Source: Alkalicoccus daliensis (GTDB lineage Bacteria; Bacillota; Bacilli; Bacillales; Salisediminibacteriaceae). From it: a stretch of 64,000 nt of DNA. Where the stretch lies: NCBI RefSeq assembly GCF_900103955.1, contig NZ_FNIL01000001.1, positions 868,001 through 932,000 of the forward strand, read 5' to 3'. The notes under the pieces are model-generated. The model did no database searches. It was not told the origin of the DNA and saw only the letters and a program-made list of their open reading frames with translations. Shown one piece after another: positions 34,390 through 45,410 of this stretch (its first letter is position 1; every line of letters starts with the position of its first letter). A program made the position numbers and the translations under genes.

Positions 34390-34697
34390 GGCTACCTTGA
34401 AAATAAAAGTTTTGCTAAAAAGAAGTATTTATACTGCTTCACTTTCGGAGAGGCTTGCCCAAGGGCTTGTTCTCGACCAATTTCTCTCACAGGGCACGGC
34501 TTCCATCGATCCACAGACAGCAGGGCAAAGACCGCCATGCTGTCTTTAAAAACCAGGATCGATTCCGCACGTGCTTCGTGACCTTCCGGAAGGTCACTTT
34601 GGATTCTCCAACGGCGCTCATCCTTTGGGCGTCTTCTCCTTCGTTACACAGCAGTATGAATGTTCATACTTCATGGTGCAAATATTTTGCATGAGTG
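34390..34697 (-). repeat. Repeat family R1, copy b (inverted)
   Basis: Reverse-complement copy of 12488-12788, with high similarity over the whole length, from GGCTACCTTGAAAATAAAAG at the outer end to TTTTGCATGAGTGT at the inner end. The inner end runs directly into the CTCTGTTAA terminus of the R2 copy. Non-coding. Confidence 0.9.
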
Positions 34698-35304
34698 TCT
34701 CTGTTAAAGAGATATACCTATCTTACTGAGGGAGTCTGATGTTGATATAAGAAAAGTACGCCTGGGGCTCCTTTTTCTGCGCTTGCCGCGGAGAAATCCT
34801 TCAGTTATCCCTCCCTTTTAAAAAGCAGGGTTCCGCACAGTCCATCCATGTAAGCCAAAGATCGTCTTACTTGGATGTAAGACCATGGCTGGCTTCACTC
34901 CTGCTGTGAATTCGTTCATAGCCCCGAAAGAATCTCTGATCTTCACGCTTTCTTTTACTGCAGGCGTCTTTACCGCCTTGTCTTCATTTTTTGGATAGAA
35001 AAGCTTGTAATAAAAACAATCTCTTTCTTTTGTTTCGCAAAGGGAAGAACAGAGCGGAAACCGGCGGACGCCTGTTTAGAGAGTGAGCATTGCTCCGCTC
35101 GACCAGCAGTCATCAGCACAAAGACCCTGAAGATGACTTTAAGATCATTTGGTCGGCTGCGCCAGTGCGCGGAGAAAGTTCACACAGCCTCCGGAAGAAC
35201 GAGCTGGGAACATCCCGCAGCGCAGTGAGGAAGCGAAGGAGCTCGTCCACGCCAGGCCAGTTGCAGCGAAGTTTTCTCTTATTAACAAGGAGTATTAACA
35301 GAGC
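34698..35304 (+). repeat. Repeat family R2, copy b with internal insertions
   Basis: Same orientation as the element at 16551. The left terminus is CTCTGTTAAAG, separated from TGTTGATATAA by about 30 extra bases; the right terminus is TTAACAGAGC at 35295-35304. It has extra segments at about 34821-34940 and 35075-35180 that are absent from the 16.6 kb copy. It lacks the nested MITE. The continuous sequence there shows the empty site. Confidence 0.85.
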
Positions 35305-35411
35305 TGAATTTTTTAAGCAATAAACTCTCATTCTTCAACAGTACTGGAAAAATTGATCAGTAGTGCAATCCTTCTGCCCTGGCTTTTTTGGAAATCTGTA
35401 TACATAGAAAA

Positions 35412-35438
35412 TCCGCCGGTTAGACTTACCGGCGGAAA
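35412..35438 (-). terminator. Terminator after yrzB
   Basis: TCCGCCGGT and ACCGGCGGA form a perfect 9-bp GC-rich stem five bases after the yrzB stop, with TTTTC on the minus strand. It ends the long alaS-ireB-ruvX-yrzB unit before the repeat block. Confidence 0.85.
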
Positions 35439-35441
35439 ATT

Positions 35442-35744
35442 TTATTCATCATCTTCAGTAAACGTATTTAATAGTTCTTCCACCATATCCCATTCTTCTT
35501 CAGTTTCAATCGGGAATAGGGAAAGATCTTCTCCTTCTTCATCTTCGTAGCGGAAAGCATGCACTTCCACTTCGTCTTCTTCATCTTCACTTGATCCTTC
35601 TGGAGCAAGAACCATGTAAGAATTTCCTGTACTGTCTACATCAAATGTAAATAAGATTTCAAATAAATGCTCATCTCCGTTTTCATCAGGAATGACAATT
35701 TTATTATCATCACCTTCTGGATGGTTAATTTTCATTTCAGACAT
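35442..35744 (-). CDS. yrzB: DUF1292 family protein (YrzB-like)
   Basis: 100-residue, very acidic small protein of unknown function. The conserved pattern is IVIPDENGDEHLFEILFTFD, then the NSYMVLAPE strand and a C-terminal EEWDMVEELL helix. An acidic insert (SSEDEEDEVEVHAFRYEDEE) lies in the middle. It follows ruvX, as in B. subtilis and many Firmicutes. Confidence 0.9.
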   Translation of the reverse strand: MSEMKINHPEGDDNKIVIPDENGDEHLFEILFTFDVDSTGNSYMVLAPEGSSEDEEDEVEVHAFRYEDEEGEDLSLFPIETEEEWDMVEELLNTFTEDDE

Positions 35745-35768
35745 GTAACTGCACCTCCTCTGTCAATT

Positions 35769-36182
35769 TTATTTGCTGTCAAGATAGCCCTGCAGAATCA
35801 TTACTGCAGCCATTTTATCAATTACTTTTTTCCGCTTCTTACGACTTACATCTGCATCTACAAGCATTCTTTCTGCTGCCATTGTCGTAAGCCGCTCATC
35901 CCACATTTTCACTTCAAGTGCTGTGCGCTCACGGAGCTGCTGCGCAAAGTCCTGGCATAATTCTGCACTGGGACCTATTGTTCCATTCATGTTTTTAGGA
36001 AGTCCAACTACGATGGTACTGATCTCATGCTCCTTAATCAGCTGCTTTATTGCTTCAATATCCTCTTCTTCTTTTCCATCCTCACGGCGGAGCGTGGTGA
36101 GTCCCTGAGCGGTCCAGCCGAAAGCATCGCTGACAGCCACACCGATAGTTTTAGTTCCTACATCCAGTCCTAATGTTTTCAT
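35769..36182 (-). CDS. ruvX: RuvX/YqgF family Holliday-junction resolvase-like / pre-16S rRNA nuclease
   Basis: 137 residues, RNase H-like fold. The first catalytic Asp is in [16 protein letters not shown], the second acidic residue in [13 protein letters not shown], and the last in WDERLTT with its VDADVS partner. The family matures 16S rRNA ends in E. coli. Starts inside the ireB stop (ATGA overlap). Confidence 0.95.
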   Translation of the reverse strand: MKTLGLDVGTKTIGVAVSDAFGWTAQGLTTLRREDGKEEEDIEAIKQLIKEHEISTIVVGLPKNMNGTIGPSAELCQDFAQQLRERTALEVKMWDERLTTMAAERMLVDADVSRKKRKKVIDKMAAVMILQGYLDSK

Positions 36183-36454
36183 TGATCTTTTTTATCTTCT
36201 TTCGCCAGATAAGAACGGACTAGTTCCTCAATGATTTCATCTCTTTCCATCTTTCTAATAAGAGTTCTGGCGTCATTGTGTCTTGGAATGTACGCAGGGT
36301 CTCCTGATAATAAATACCCCACGATTTGATTAATAGGATTGTACCCCTTTTCTTCAAGGGATGAATAAACGTTCATGAGTACGTCTTTTACATGCTGATC
36401 CATAGAATCATCTTCATTGAAACTGAATTTCATTGTTTTGTCCATTGAACTCAT
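36179..36454 (-). CDS. ireB: IreB family regulatory protein (DUF965)
   Basis: 91-residue cytoplasmic protein. In Enterococcus, IreB is a threonine-phosphorylated target of the kinase IreK and affects cell-envelope stress resistance. The sequence keeps the family pattern: [10 protein letters not shown] near the N-terminus with candidate Thr residues, [20 protein letters not shown], and [14 protein letters not shown]. It sits between alaS and ruvX, as in most Firmicutes. Confidence 0.95.
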   Translation of the reverse strand: MSSMDKTMKFSFNEDDSMDQHVKDVLMNVYSSLEEKGYNPINQIVGYLLSGDPAYIPRHNDARTLIRKMERDEIIEELVRSYLAKEDKKDQ

Positions 36455-36540
36455 ATCTCTCCCGCCTTTCTTATAATTTTAAGAAAAGGTACACTATATC
36501 TATTTTAGTATGAGTACTCGCAGTTGTATATGAAAAACAA

Positions 36541-39171
36541 TTACTTTTTCACAAGATCTTCAACTTTTGCGAGTGCCTCTTCTACTTTTGAAGCATCTTT
36601 TGCACCTGCCTGTGCCATATCAGGACGGCCGCCTCCGCCTCCGCCGCAGATAGCAGCTACTTCTTTAACAATTTTTCCAGCATGATAGCCTTCATCGATT
36701 AAATCTTTTGACACGCTTGCTACAATACTCACTTTTTCTCCGGTCACAGAAGCTAAAACCAGGATACCGGATCCAAGCTTTTCTTTTAAACTGTCCGCCA
36801 GTCCTCTTAAAGCGTTCATATCTGAGGCGTTTACCTGTTTTGTTAATACTTTAACTCCATCGATTTCCTGTGTTTCATCTAACAAACTGCCGGCCTGCAT
36901 CTGGCTTAATTTTGCAGTAAGCGATTCATTTTCTTTTTCTTTTTCTCTCAATTGCTTCTGCAGCTGCTGCACACGGCCAGGAACTTCTTCCAAGCCTGTT
37001 TTCAGGCTTTCAGCTGTTTTTTTAAGCTTCTCTACCTGACTGTTCATAAATTCGTAGGCGTTTTTACCAGTGACTGCTTCAATCCGTCGAACTCCTGCAC
37101 CAATGCGTCCTTCAGATACGATTTTAAAGAGGCCTATTTCCGCTGTGCTGCTTACGTGGCATCCCCCGCAAAGTTCCAGACTGTAATCACTCATTCGGAC
37201 AACTCTTACGCTGCTTCCATATTTTTCACCAAACAGCGCCATCGCACCCATCTGCTTTGCTTCTTCAAGGCTTGTTTCCATAATTTCCACTGGTACTGCA
37301 TTCCAGATTTTTTCGTTTACGATTGCTTCAATTGCTTCAATTTCTTTTTCTGAAACAGGTCCAAAATGTGAAAAATCAAATCGGAGCCGGGTTGGTTCCA
37401 CCAGTGATCCTGCCTGATTCACATGGTCGCCCAGGATATCTTTCAGTGCCTGATGCATTAAATGAGTGGCAGAGTGATTTTTAATGATTGCTTTTCTTGT
37501 ATTTTCCGCAACTTCTGCAGATACTTCTGCATTTATTTTTACTGTTCCATTTGTTACTTCAGCTTCATGGAGATGCTGTCCGTTTGGTGCTTTTTTAACA
37601 TTGATAACATTTAAAGTAACATCTTTATTTTCGATTGTGCCAATATCCGCTATCTGTCCGCCGCTTTCTGCATAAAAAGGAGTTTCTTCAAGGACAATCT
37701 GAACTTTGTCTCCTTTAGTGGCAAAATCATTCAGCTGCTTACCTTTAATAATAGCTGATACCCGAGTCGTCGTCTGTAATTTGGTATATCCCACAAATGC
37801 AGAAGGTGTAGTAAGTCCTCCGAGTACTTCATCTTGCTGCTGCATAGAGCCGGAGTCCTGTCTTGCAGCTCTTGCACGCTGCCGCTGTTTCTGCATTTCT
37901 GTTTCGAAGCCTTCACGGTCTGTTTCCAAACCTGCCTCTTCCACGTATTCTTCTGTTAAGTCTACAGGAAAGCCATAGGTATCATAAAGTTTAAATACGT
38001 CAGTACCCTGGATTTTTGTTTCTCCCTGTTGTTTTGCTTCTTCAATAATTTTTTGAAGCATATTTAACCCATCATGCAAAGTTTCGTGAAATCTTTCTTC
38101 TTCATTCTTCATTACTTTCTGCACAAATTCTGACTTCTCTTTTACTTCAGGATAAAAGTCTACCATAATATCACTTACCACCGGAACAAGACGGTACATG
38201 AACGGCTCATCAATACCGAGTACTTTCGCATAGCGCACTGCACGGCGAAGCAGTCTCCGCAGCACGTAGCCTCTTCCTTCATTGGAAGGAAGTGCTCCGT
38301 CAGTAACTGCAAAACTTACTGTCCGCACATGATCTGCTATCACCTTAAAAGCTGTGTCCAGTTCTGGAGATACTCCGTACTCTTTCCCGGAGATAGAAGC
38401 GGTTTCCTTAATAATCGGCAGGAATAAGTCAGTATCAAAATTAGTAGGAGCATCCTGAATAACAGAAACCATTCTTTCAAGCCCCATACCTGTATCTATA
38501 TTCTTCTTTGGAAGCGGAGTGTAACTTCCGTCAGGATTATGGTTGAACTGTGAAAATACTAAATTCCATATTTCCAGATGGCGCTCATTTTCACCCCCGG
38601 GGTACATTTCAGGATCATTCTCATCTTCACCGTATTCCGGCCCCCGGTCATAAAATATCTCGGTATTTGGACCACATGGCCCTTCACCTATATCCCAGAA
38701 ATTTTCCTCCAGACGGATAATCCGCTCTTCCGGCAGACCAATTTCTTCATGCCAGATTCGAAAAGCTTCCTCATCCTCTGGATAAATGGTTACTGCTAGT
38801 TTATCTGGATCGAAACCAATCCATTTTTTATCCGTTAAAAATTCCCATCCCCAGTGAATAGCTTCTTTTTTAAAATATTCACCAATAGAAAAGTTCCCGA
38901 GCATTTCAAAAAAAGTATGATGCCTGGCAGTCTTTCCTACATTTTCAATATCGTTTGTGCGTATAGATTTTTGGGCGTTCACGATCCTCGGATTCTCTGG
39001 GATCACACGACCATCAAAGTATTTCTTCAACGTTGCCACCCCGCTGTTAATCCAGAGCAGCGATGGATCTTCGTGAGGTACTAGTGAAGCACTCGGTTCT
39101 ACTGTATGGCCCTTTTCCTTAAAAAAATCTAAATACATTTGCCGCACTTCTGCTGATGTTAAATATTTCAT
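36541..39171 (-). CDS. alaS: Alanyl-tRNA synthetase
   Basis: Charges tRNA-Ala and edits mischarged Ser/Gly. 876 residues from the ATG at 39171 after AAGGAGG. The class II catalytic core is N-terminal ([21 protein letters not shown]). The editing domain holds the zinc ligands HSATHLMH and CGGCH. A coiled coil near residues 720-760 leads to the C-terminal DHHA1 domain with [16 protein letters not shown]. It is controlled by the T-box leader upstream. Confidence 0.97.
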   Translation of the reverse strand: MKYLTSAEVRQMYLDFFKEKGHTVEPSASLVPHEDPSLLWINSGVATLKKYFDGRVIPENPRIVNAQKSIRTNDIENVGKTARHHTFFEMLGNFSIGEYFKKEAIHWGWEFLTDKKWIGFDPDKLAVTIYPEDEEAFRIWHEEIGLPEERIIRLEENFWDIGEGPCGPNTEIFYDRGPEYGEDENDPEMYPGGENERHLEIWNLVFSQFNHNPDGSYTPLPKKNIDTGMGLERMVSVIQDAPTNFDTDLFLPIIKETASISGKEYGVSPELDTAFKVIADHVRTVSFAVTDGALPSNEGRGYVLRRLLRRAVRYAKVLGIDEPFMYRLVPVVSDIMVDFYPEVKEKSEFVQKVMKNEEERFHETLHDGLNMLQKIIEEAKQQGETKIQGTDVFKLYDTYGFPVDLTEEYVEEAGLETDREGFETEMQKQRQRARAARQDSGSMQQQDEVLGGLTTPSAFVGYTKLQTTTRVSAIIKGKQLNDFATKGDKVQIVLEETPFYAESGGQIADIGTIENKDVTLNVINVKKAPNGQHLHEAEVTNGTVKINAEVSAEVAENTRKAIIKNHSATHLMHQALKDILGDHVNQAGSLVEPTRLRFDFSHFGPVSEKEIEAIEAIVNEKIWNAVPVEIMETSLEEAKQMGAMALFGEKYGSSVRVVRMSDYSLELCGGCHVSSTAEIGLFKIVSEGRIGAGVRRIEAVTGKNAYEFMNSQVEKLKKTAESLKTGLEEVPGRVQQLQKQLREKEKENESLTAKLSQMQAGSLLDETQEIDGVKVLTKQVNASDMNALRGLADSLKEKLGSGILVLASVTGEKVSIVASVSKDLIDEGYHAGKIVKEVAAICGGGGGGRPDMAQAGAKDASKVEEALAKVEDLVKK

Positions 39172-39275
39172 TATATTTTCCTCCTTAGATTTTCTAATCA
39201 AGTGAATGGCTTCTCCCCATCATTTCCAAACCGCTTTTGTTACTGACACTTCTGCGGTAAAAAATAAATACTTAA

Positions 39276-39521
39276 TAAAAAAATCTCCTCCCACAGCAAC
39301 GATTGCTAGGGACGAGATAAATTCACGCGGTACCACCCTGGTTACAGACGCTTGTCTGCCACTTCAGTTGACGAATTAACGGTCGCCTGCCGGCAGGTGT
39401 TACCCTGCACTCCAGAGCAGCAGTTTTTCACTCTTCTTTTAAGACTCCTTTCAGCCGGGGGAATCTCTCTCTGCAAAAGGGCTGTGAAAACTTTTCTCCT
39501 TCAACATGTTTACTATATCCG
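39276..39521 (-). promoter_or_regulatory. T-box riboswitch leader of alaS
   Basis: On the minus strand the conserved T-box AGGGTGGTACCGCG (39326-39339) precedes a terminator (TCCCTAGCAATCGTTGCTGTGGGA then TTTTTTT, ending at 39276). The upstream part contains an AGTGA motif and a GCTG-bearing loop as in Stem I, with GCT (Ala) triplets where a specifier would be expected. Uncharged tRNA-Ala would stabilise the antiterminator and allow alaS expression. The exact specifier was not folded. Confidence 0.93.
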
Positions 39522-39527
39522 TTTCAT

Positions 39528-39557
39528 ATTATAGAAAAAATTTATACTTTGTGTCAA
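39528..39557 (-). promoter_or_regulatory. Promoter of the alaS leader
   Basis: TTGACA, 18 bases, TATAAT on the minus strand: both boxes are perfect consensus, directly upstream of the T-box leader. Confidence 0.85.
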
Positions 39558-39683
39558 ACCAAATTTAAAAATATTTTATCAAAATCATATTTAACGAAAG
39601 AAGTATTACTTTCGAACATCTTACGAAACGTTATCGAAGCAGCTTGATAGAGCGGCAGCTTTAAGATCTCGGTCTTTTACCTG

Positions 39684-41948
39684 CTATTCATCCCCATCTT
39701 TTTGCATTAATTTATCTACAAGTGAAGTATTTCTAATCAGTTCACGGTCGGTTTCCACCGCAAACTGCAGCGCTTTCCAATCGCCGCATAACAGAAGATA
39801 CTGCTTTGCCCTGGTAATGCCTGTATAGATAAGTTTTCGCCGCAGCATCCGGTAATAGCTTTTTACTACCGGCATAATAACAATCGGGAATTCACTTCCC
39901 TGCGATTTATGAATAGAGCAGCAGTAAGCATGTGTGATCTGTGTCAGATCCTGCTTTGAATAAATAACTTCAATTCCATCATAAGATACGACGATCTGCA
40001 TTTTTTTATCTGCGGTCTCTTTTTCAGTAAGTATGGCAGCAATTTCACCGCGGTCCCCATTAAATACATTTTCTTCCGGATTATTCACAAGCTGGAGTAC
40101 CACGTCTCCCGTTCTGTACACCACATCGCCAAAAGCCACTTCTTTCATGCGTTCCTTTTTTGGATTAAAGAGCTCCTGCAGCAGCTTATTCAGATTATCA
40201 ATACCTGCCACCCCTCTGTACATCGGTGCAAGCACCTGTATGTCCCGGGCAGTGTAGCCTTTCGAGATTGCGCCTCTGCAGATTTTTTCTACCGCTTCCG
40301 GAACGCTTTCCGACTCACATGGAAAGAAGCGCAGATCATCACTTGATTTATCAATATTTTCCGGTAAAGTCCCGTTTTTTATTTCATGAGAAAATGTAAT
40401 TATTTTTGAATCTTCCGACTGTCTGTAAATATCAGTTAATCTTACCGTAGGAATTTGTTCTGCTTTTAAAAGATCCGTCAGAATCTGACCGGGACCCACA
40501 GAAGGAAGCTGATCCTCATCCCCGACGATTACCACCTGCATTCCATCGGGTACTGCCCGGAATAATTGGTTTGCAAGCCAAGTGTCCACCATGGACATTT
40601 CATCCAGAATGAGAAGCTGGCCTTCCAGTGGGGTTTCCTCGTCTTTTTCAAAACCTTCCCCCTCCATCCCCTTATAACCAAGAAGCCGGTGTATTGTGGA
40701 CGCCGGCAGGCCGGTGGACTCTTTCATCCGCTTCGCAGCGCGTCCCGTAGGAGCTGCAAGCAGAAAGGGGAAAGGATCTTTAGTGCCTGTGTAATCGTCT
40801 TTATTTACAGAAAGACCTTTTAAAGAAGCATATACTTCAATTACTCCCTGGATTACAGTCGTTTTCCCTGTCCCCGGCCCTCCGGTAAGCATCATTATAG
40901 GGGAAGTAACAGCTGTTTCAATCGCTGTTTTCTGTGTAGGAGCATATGTTACTTTAAATCTGTCCTCGACCTCCCCAATCGATTTTAACAGTTCAGATTC
41001 AGGAAATTCATCCAGTTCTTCCTGGTCCATCAATCTTCGGACGTTGGTCGCAATTCCTTTCTCTGCAAAATACAGGGAAGGTATATATAACGCCTTTTCT
41101 ACATCGATAATTTTTTCTTCCTCTGTCTGCATTAAAATGACTTCTGCTACTTTCAATCTGTCAATTTTTTCACCATTTCCATGTTCCAGCAGTTCAATTG
41201 CATTCGTAATTACCTGATCGCTCTCCACGTACACGTGACCTTCATTCAAACACTGTTCCTGCAGCGTAAACATAACTGCTGCTTTTATACGGTCCGGGTG
41301 GTCTCCGGTCACTCCCTGTTTTCTTCCGATCTGGTCGGCTTTAATAAACCCAACGCCTTCCACATCTTCAACCATTTTGTACGGGTTTCTTTCGATAATA
41401 TGGAGCGCTTCTGTCTGATAGGTCTGATAAATTTTTATAGCAAGTCTCAGTCCAAATCCATATTCATATAATTTCATTAAGACTTCTTCGATTCCCTGAT
41501 CTTCCATCAGCTGCTCGTGGATAATATCAGCTTTTTCAGGATCGAGCTTTGGTACTTCTGTCAGTCTGCTTGGATGAGATAAAATAATAGATATTGCATC
41601 AGTACCGAATGTATCCACGATATTCTCCGCAGTTTTACGGCCGATACCCGGAAACCGATCGCTGGAAAAATAAAGAATCAGCCCCTGCTTAGTATCAGGC
41701 AGCTCCTTTTTATATGTATCAAATTTAAACTGCCTGCCAAATCTGGGGTGATCTTTCATCGAGCCATGAAAAGTATAGAGCGTATCACGCTCCGGTTTAG
41801 CCATTAACCCCACTACTACAGTTTCTTTTTCAGTAACCTCTTCAGAAGCACTGGTGATTTTAAGCTTTGCTACAGTATAGAGAGAATCCTCCTGATGGTA
41901 AATCAGGTGGAGAAGTTCTCCTTTAATATGCGGCTGCTGATCCTCCAC
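39684..41948 (-). CDS. recD2: RecD2-type ATP-dependent DNA helicase
   Basis: 754-residue SF1B helicase acting without RecBC, involved in replication-fork and repair processes in B. subtilis. The N-terminal OB/HhH region (GIGRKTAENI, near 100) is followed by Walker A (GGPGTGKTTV, near 352), Walker B/motif II (LILDEMSMVD), the GDEDQLPSVGPG motif, and motif VI (YTGITRAKQ) close to the end. GTG start after GAGGTG. Last gene of the cymR-to-recD2 run. Confidence 0.95.
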   Translation of the reverse strand: MEDQQPHIKGELLHLIYHQEDSLYTVAKLKITSASEEVTEKETVVVGLMAKPERDTLYTFHGSMKDHPRFGRQFKFDTYKKELPDTKQGLILYFSSDRFPGIGRKTAENIVDTFGTDAISIILSHPSRLTEVPKLDPEKADIIHEQLMEDQGIEEVLMKLYEYGFGLRLAIKIYQTYQTEALHIIERNPYKMVEDVEGVGFIKADQIGRKQGVTGDHPDRIKAAVMFTLQEQCLNEGHVYVESDQVITNAIELLEHGNGEKIDRLKVAEVILMQTEEEKIIDVEKALYIPSLYFAEKGIATNVRRLMDQEELDEFPESELLKSIGEVEDRFKVTYAPTQKTAIETAVTSPIMMLTGGPGTGKTTVIQGVIEVYASLKGLSVNKDDYTGTKDPFPFLLAAPTGRAAKRMKESTGLPASTIHRLLGYKGMEGEGFEKDEETPLEGQLLILDEMSMVDTWLANQLFRAVPDGMQVVIVGDEDQLPSVGPGQILTDLLKAEQIPTVRLTDIYRQSEDSKIITFSHEIKNGTLPENIDKSSDDLRFFPCESESVPEAVEKICRGAISKGYTARDIQVLAPMYRGVAGIDNLNKLLQELFNPKKERMKEVAFGDVVYRTGDVVLQLVNNPEENVFNGDRGEIAAILTEKETADKKMQIVVSYDGIEVIYSKQDLTQITHAYCCSIHKSQGSEFPIVIMPVVKSYYRMLRRKLIYTGITRAKQYLLLCGDWKALQFAVETDRELIRNTSLVDKLMQKDGDE

Positions 41949-41966
41949 CTGTCTTCACCTCCATTC

Positions 41967-42638
41967 TTATTCTTCCAGTTCTCCATTAATCGCTTTTTCC
42001 ATCTGGTTTTTCCCATTCGCACTGAGTGCATGATCGGGCTGAATTTCCAGTGCTTTATTAAACATACTTAATGCCGTTTCTGCGTCATCCTGATACGCAT
42101 AGCCAACACCCATATTAAAATAGCAGTCTGCGTGCTCCGGCTCCAGTTCTATTGTTTTTTGAAACTGTTTCATTGCCTCATCAATTTCTTCTGCCTGGGC
42201 GAGTGCCAGTCCAAAATGGAAGTGCGCGTCTACATCTTCATCATTCATTTCCACTGCGCGGGATAAATGAGGAATTGCCCGCAGAAAATCTCCTCCCTGA
42301 AAGAAACTCATTCCAAGCATGTAATATACATCTGCCTGCATTAATCCCTGGTGAATCGCTTCCTGGTAAGCATCAATCGCTTGCTTAAAATCTTCTTTGT
42401 TATAAAATATGTTTCCCAGACCATAGTATGCCGTCCCGGAAGTTTCTTCCAGTTCAATTGCTTTTTCATAGAAAACAACAGCGCGGTCCTCTTCGTTCAC
42501 CGCAGCAAGCAGATTCCCGAAATTAGTAAAGGCGACAGGATCCTCTGGATTTTCTTCTATTGCTTCATTCAGCAGTTTTGCCGCTTCTTCAATGTTCCCT
42601 TCCTGCATTTCTGTTACAGCTTGTGTGTTTTTGTCCAT
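41967..42638 (-). CDS. Tetratricopeptide-repeat protein (YrrB-like)
   Basis: 223 residues made of about six TPR units, with regular AxxxxGxxxxxxxxxxxAxxxYxxA spacing (for example AYYGLGNIFYNKEDFKQAID and CYFNMGVGYAYQDDAETALS). Likely an adaptor for protein-protein contacts; partner unknown. Its position between mnmA and recD2 is conserved in Bacillus. The ATG at 42638 is favoured over the GTG three codons upstream because of AAGGAG spacing. Confidence 0.9.
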   Translation of the reverse strand: MDKNTQAVTEMQEGNIEEAAKLLNEAIEENPEDPVAFTNFGNLLAAVNEEDRAVVFYEKAIELEETSGTAYYGLGNIFYNKEDFKQAIDAYQEAIHQGLMQADVYYMLGMSFFQGGDFLRAIPHLSRAVEMNDEDVDAHFHFGLALAQAEEIDEAMKQFQKTIELEPEHADCYFNMGVGYAYQDDAETALSMFNKALEIQPDHALSANGKNQMEKAINGELEE

Positions 42639-42665
42639 ATTATACACTCTCCTTTAGATTGAGCA

Positions 42666-42706
42666 AAGAAAGCCATGCCTTAAAATAATTCAGGCACAGC
42701 TTCTTT
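42666..42706 (-). terminator. Hairpin after mnmA
   Basis: AAGAAGCTGTGCCTGA pairs with the facing half (TTAAGGCATGGCTTTCTT), including G-U pairs, just after the mnmA stop. The T run is modest, so read-through into the TPR gene is possible. Confidence 0.55.
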
Positions 42707-42712
42707 TGTTTA

Positions 42713-43831
<1,119 letters not shown>

Positions 43832-44971
43832 TTATATTTTCATTCGTTTTAATACTTTATTTAACACCTGTGCCGTTTTCTCCACTTGGCCGCTTGTATT
43901 TCCATAGCCAAAACTGAACCTGACTGCTGATTTACTTCGTTCATTTTCCCCATGCATACTTAAAAGAACATGAGATGGTTCCACTGACCCTGCAGTACAG
44001 GCAGAACCGCTTGATACAGCAATTCCTTCCAGATCGAGGTTCATCAGCAGCTGTTCTACGTTTGCCCCCGGGAAGCTTAAATTCAAGACATTCGGCAGCA
44101 TATATGGGGCATCACCATTAATAACATATTTTACATCCGCTTCAAATAGCTTTTCCAGCAAAAGATTACGAAATGACAAGTAATCTTCATTTCTCGCCTC
44201 TCGATGCTCAAGAGATATCTCCAGGGCTCTGTACATCCCTATAACTCCAGCAGTGTTTTCCGTGCCGGCTCTTCTTTTTCGTTCCTGCTCTCCTCCAAAA
44301 AGGATAGGAGAAAGCTCAATACCCTGCTTTACATATAAGAAACCGACACCATTCGGTCCATTGAATTTGTGGGCAGAAGCAGCAAGCATATCAATATGCA
44401 TCTCTTCCACATTTATCAAATGCTTTCCCAGGGCCTGCACAGCATCCGTATGAAAGACTGCGGAATGACTTTTTAAAAGTGCGCCAATTTCTTTTATTGG
44501 CTGAAGAATGCCAGTCTCATTATTTGCAGTCATAATCGATACGAGAATCGTATTATCTTTTAACTCTGCTTCCAGCCCTTTTAACGAAATACGCCCATAC
44601 TCATCCACCGGCAGATAAGTTACTTCGAACCCTTCAGTTTCCAGCAGCTTACAAGCGTTGAGCACCCCGTGATGCTCAGTGGAAGCAGTAATAATATGAT
44701 TTCCTTTTTGCCGGTTTGCCCGGGCATAACCGATAATGGCAAGATTATCTGCTTCAGTTCCGCCACCGGTAAAAACAATTTCATTATAAGACGCACCGAT
44801 AAAAGCAGCGATTTTTTCCCGCGCTTCATCCAACCCTGCTCTCGCTTGCCTGCCAAAGTGATGAATGCTCGAAGGATTGCCGAAAAAATCAGTTAAATAA
44901 GGAATCATTGCTTCTGCAGCGTGAGGGTGTACTGGGGACGTGGCTGCATGGTCCAGATATATTCTTTCCAA
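43832..44971 (-). CDS. Cysteine desulfurase (YrvO/IscS-like), partner of MnmA
   Basis: PLP enzyme that takes sulfur from cysteine. 379 residues. The PLP lysine is in ASAHKFNGPNGVG near residue 200, and the catalytic cysteine in SSGSACTAGSVEPSHVL near 325. B. subtilis YrvO feeds sulfur directly to MnmA, and the gene pair is conserved here. The TTG start at 44971 lies eight bases after AAAGGTGG. The upstream GTG is too close to it. Confidence 0.94.
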   Translation of the reverse strand: MERIYLDHAATSPVHPHAAEAMIPYLTDFFGNPSSIHHFGRQARAGLDEAREKIAAFIGASYNEIVFTGGGTEADNLAIIGYARANRQKGNHIITASTEHHGVLNACKLLETEGFEVTYLPVDEYGRISLKGLEAELKDNTILVSIMTANNETGILQPIKEIGALLKSHSAVFHTDAVQALGKHLINVEEMHIDMLAASAHKFNGPNGVGFLYVKQGIELSPILFGGEQERKRRAGTENTAGVIGMYRALEISLEHREARNEDYLSFRNLLLEKLFEADVKYVINGDAPYMLPNVLNLSFPGANVEQLLMNLDLEGIAVSSGSACTAGSVEPSHVLLSMHGENERSKSAVRFSFGYGNTSGQVEKTAQVLNKVLKRMKI

Positions 44972-44990
44972 GTTGACTTCCACCTTTCAC

Positions 44991-45410
44991 CTAAATATAA
45001 AACATATAATTGTCCTGATTTCCCTCATCTTTATACTCTGCTAAGTATTCAAGCGTAGTGGAATCCAAAACTTCTTTTACCGCATCACGTATTTTTATCC
45101 AGAGATCTCTTTTCGCAGGCTCTTCATCCTCAATAATTTCTACAGGAGTGATCGGCCCTTCGAGTACGCGGATAATATCCCCGGCAGTTATAGTGTCAGC
45201 AGGTTTTGCAAGCATATAGCCGCCATAAGCACCGCGCACACTTTTTACGAGCATTGCGTTTCGAAGCGGTGCAATCAGCTGCTCCAGATAATGTTCTGAA
45301 AGTGAATGCTCTTTTGCAATTGATTTTAAAGAAACTGGTCCGTCTCCAGATTTTTTCGCAAGTGCTATCATTATAGTAAGTCCATATCGTCCTTTAGTTG
45401 ATATTTTCAA
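44991..45410 (-). CDS. cymR: CymR, Rrf2-family regulator of cysteine metabolism
   Basis: 139-residue winged-helix repressor. The N-terminal MKISTKGRYGLTIMIALA and the recognition helix SEHYLEQLIAPLRNAML match CymR, which represses cysteine and sulfur-uptake genes together with CysK. The three cysteines of Fe-S Rrf2 regulators such as IscR are absent. TTG start. Overlaps the upstream membrane protein gene by 17 bases and precedes the desulfurase, as in Bacillus. Confidence 0.93.
   Translation of the reverse strand: MKISTKGRYGLTIMIALAKKSGDGPVSLKSIAKEHSLSEHYLEQLIAPLRNAMLVKSVRGAYGGYMLAKPADTITAGDIIRVLEGPITPVEIIEDEEPAKRDLWIKIRDAVKEVLDSTTLEYLAEYKDEGNQDNYMFYI

Noticed and set aside
12331-35320. Possible CRISPR array
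   Set aside because: Repeats are hundreds of bases long, few and dispersed. No regular short repeat-spacer pattern and no cas genes are seen.
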